Position numbers and translations under genes: made by a program | NCBI GenBank assembly: GCA_947259435.1 | Contig: CAMYMP010000155.1 | Location: 1-6,008, forward strand | Origin: an uncultured Woeseiaceae bacterium | Lineage (GTDB): Bacteria > Pseudomonadota > Gammaproteobacteria > Woeseiales > Woeseiaceae | Direction of reading: 5' to 3' | Length of the DNA stretch: 6,008 nucleotides | Part shown: in pieces, positions 5,936 through 6,008 of the stretch | Layout of the letters: each line of letters starts with the position of its first letter | Numbering within the stretch: the stretch's first letter is position 1 | The notes under the pieces: model-generated | The model's input: only the letters and a program-made list of their open reading frames with translations | Database searches by the model: none | Told to the model about the DNA's origin: nothing

Positions 5936-6008
5936 TGGTGTGGTAAACGAGACTCGAACTGGCTTCCCCGTACTTGGCAAGGTCGTGGTCTACCAACTGA
6001 GCTATTCA
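5936..6008 (-). pseudogene. Decayed tRNA-Gly (anticodon GCC), cut by window edge
   Basis: On the minus strand this reads as tRNA-Gly(GCC): AATAGCTCAGTTGGTAGA, CGACCTTGCCAAG and AGTTCGAGTCTCGT are hallmarks, and CCA is still encoded at 5936-5938. Every stem is damaged. The acceptor has G5-A68 and U4-C69 clashes. The D stem has C11-C24. The anticodon stem has A29-A41 and C30-U40, and the T stem has C51-C63. The discriminator is A instead of the usual U. The first three bases lie beyond the window. A working tRNA is very unlikely. It is the expected first member of a Gly-Cys-Leu series, now separated from the Cys relic by the lipoprotein gene. Confidence 0.85.

Noticed and set aside
1..6008. CRISPR array, transposase or integrase gene
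   Set aside because: No regularly spaced repeats and no recombinase motifs were seen on either strand.

Overview
The window looks like chromosomal DNA of a gammaproteobacterium, probably an environmental lineage. A YgbA-family protein, an ExeA/GspA-type ATPase, a large TonB-dependent receptor, and traces of a tRNA-Gly/tRNA-Cys/tRNA-Leu(UAA) series in the same order as E. coli glyW-cysT-leuZ all point that way. No phylogenetic marker fixes the genus.

Layout. (1) 1-616, minus strand: the N-terminal third or less of a TonB-dependent outer-membrane receptor, running off the left edge. (2) 617-930: a divergent control region with a perfect 7-bp inverted repeat and a repeated 10-bp word. (3) 931-1728, plus strand: a two-gene unit, a small cytochrome c lipoprotein followed 15 bases later by a YgbA-family protein (a family controlled by the NO sensor NsrR in E. 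coli). (4) 1755-1826: a decayed tRNA-Leu copy. (5) 1854-3941, minus strand: a large ATPase with an ExeA-like AAA domain, a long coiled coil and a C-terminal FHA domain. (6) 3942-4400: an AT-rich upstream region, a second decayed tRNA-Leu copy and a strong hairpin. (7) 4401-4487, minus strand: an intact tRNA-Leu(UAA) with encoded CCA, preceded at 4503-4577 by a decayed tRNA-Cys. (8) 4653-5885, plus strand: an exported lipoprotein with Asp-box (sialidase/BNR-type) repeats and a CDCC cysteine cluster. (9) 5936-6008, minus strand: a decayed tRNA-Gly(GCC) cut by the right edge.

The main structural theme is the tRNA debris. Besides one functional tRNA there are four same-strand tRNA relics (Gly, Cys, Leu, Leu). 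Three of them (Cys, Leu, Leu) are best preserved at the 3' end (T arm plus acceptor), which is the part that integrases of mobile elements duplicate. The ATPase-FHA gene lies between tRNA-Leu 3' ends in direct orientation, and the lipoprotein gene lies between the Gly and Cys relics. This suggests a tRNA cluster used repeatedly as an insertion hot spot and then eroded. No integrase or transposase is visible in the window, so the mobile interpretation is inferred from the repeats only.

The protein genes do not form one obvious pathway. The cytochrome and YgbA genes are probably co-transcribed. The receptor, ATPase and lipoprotein each look like separate transcription units.
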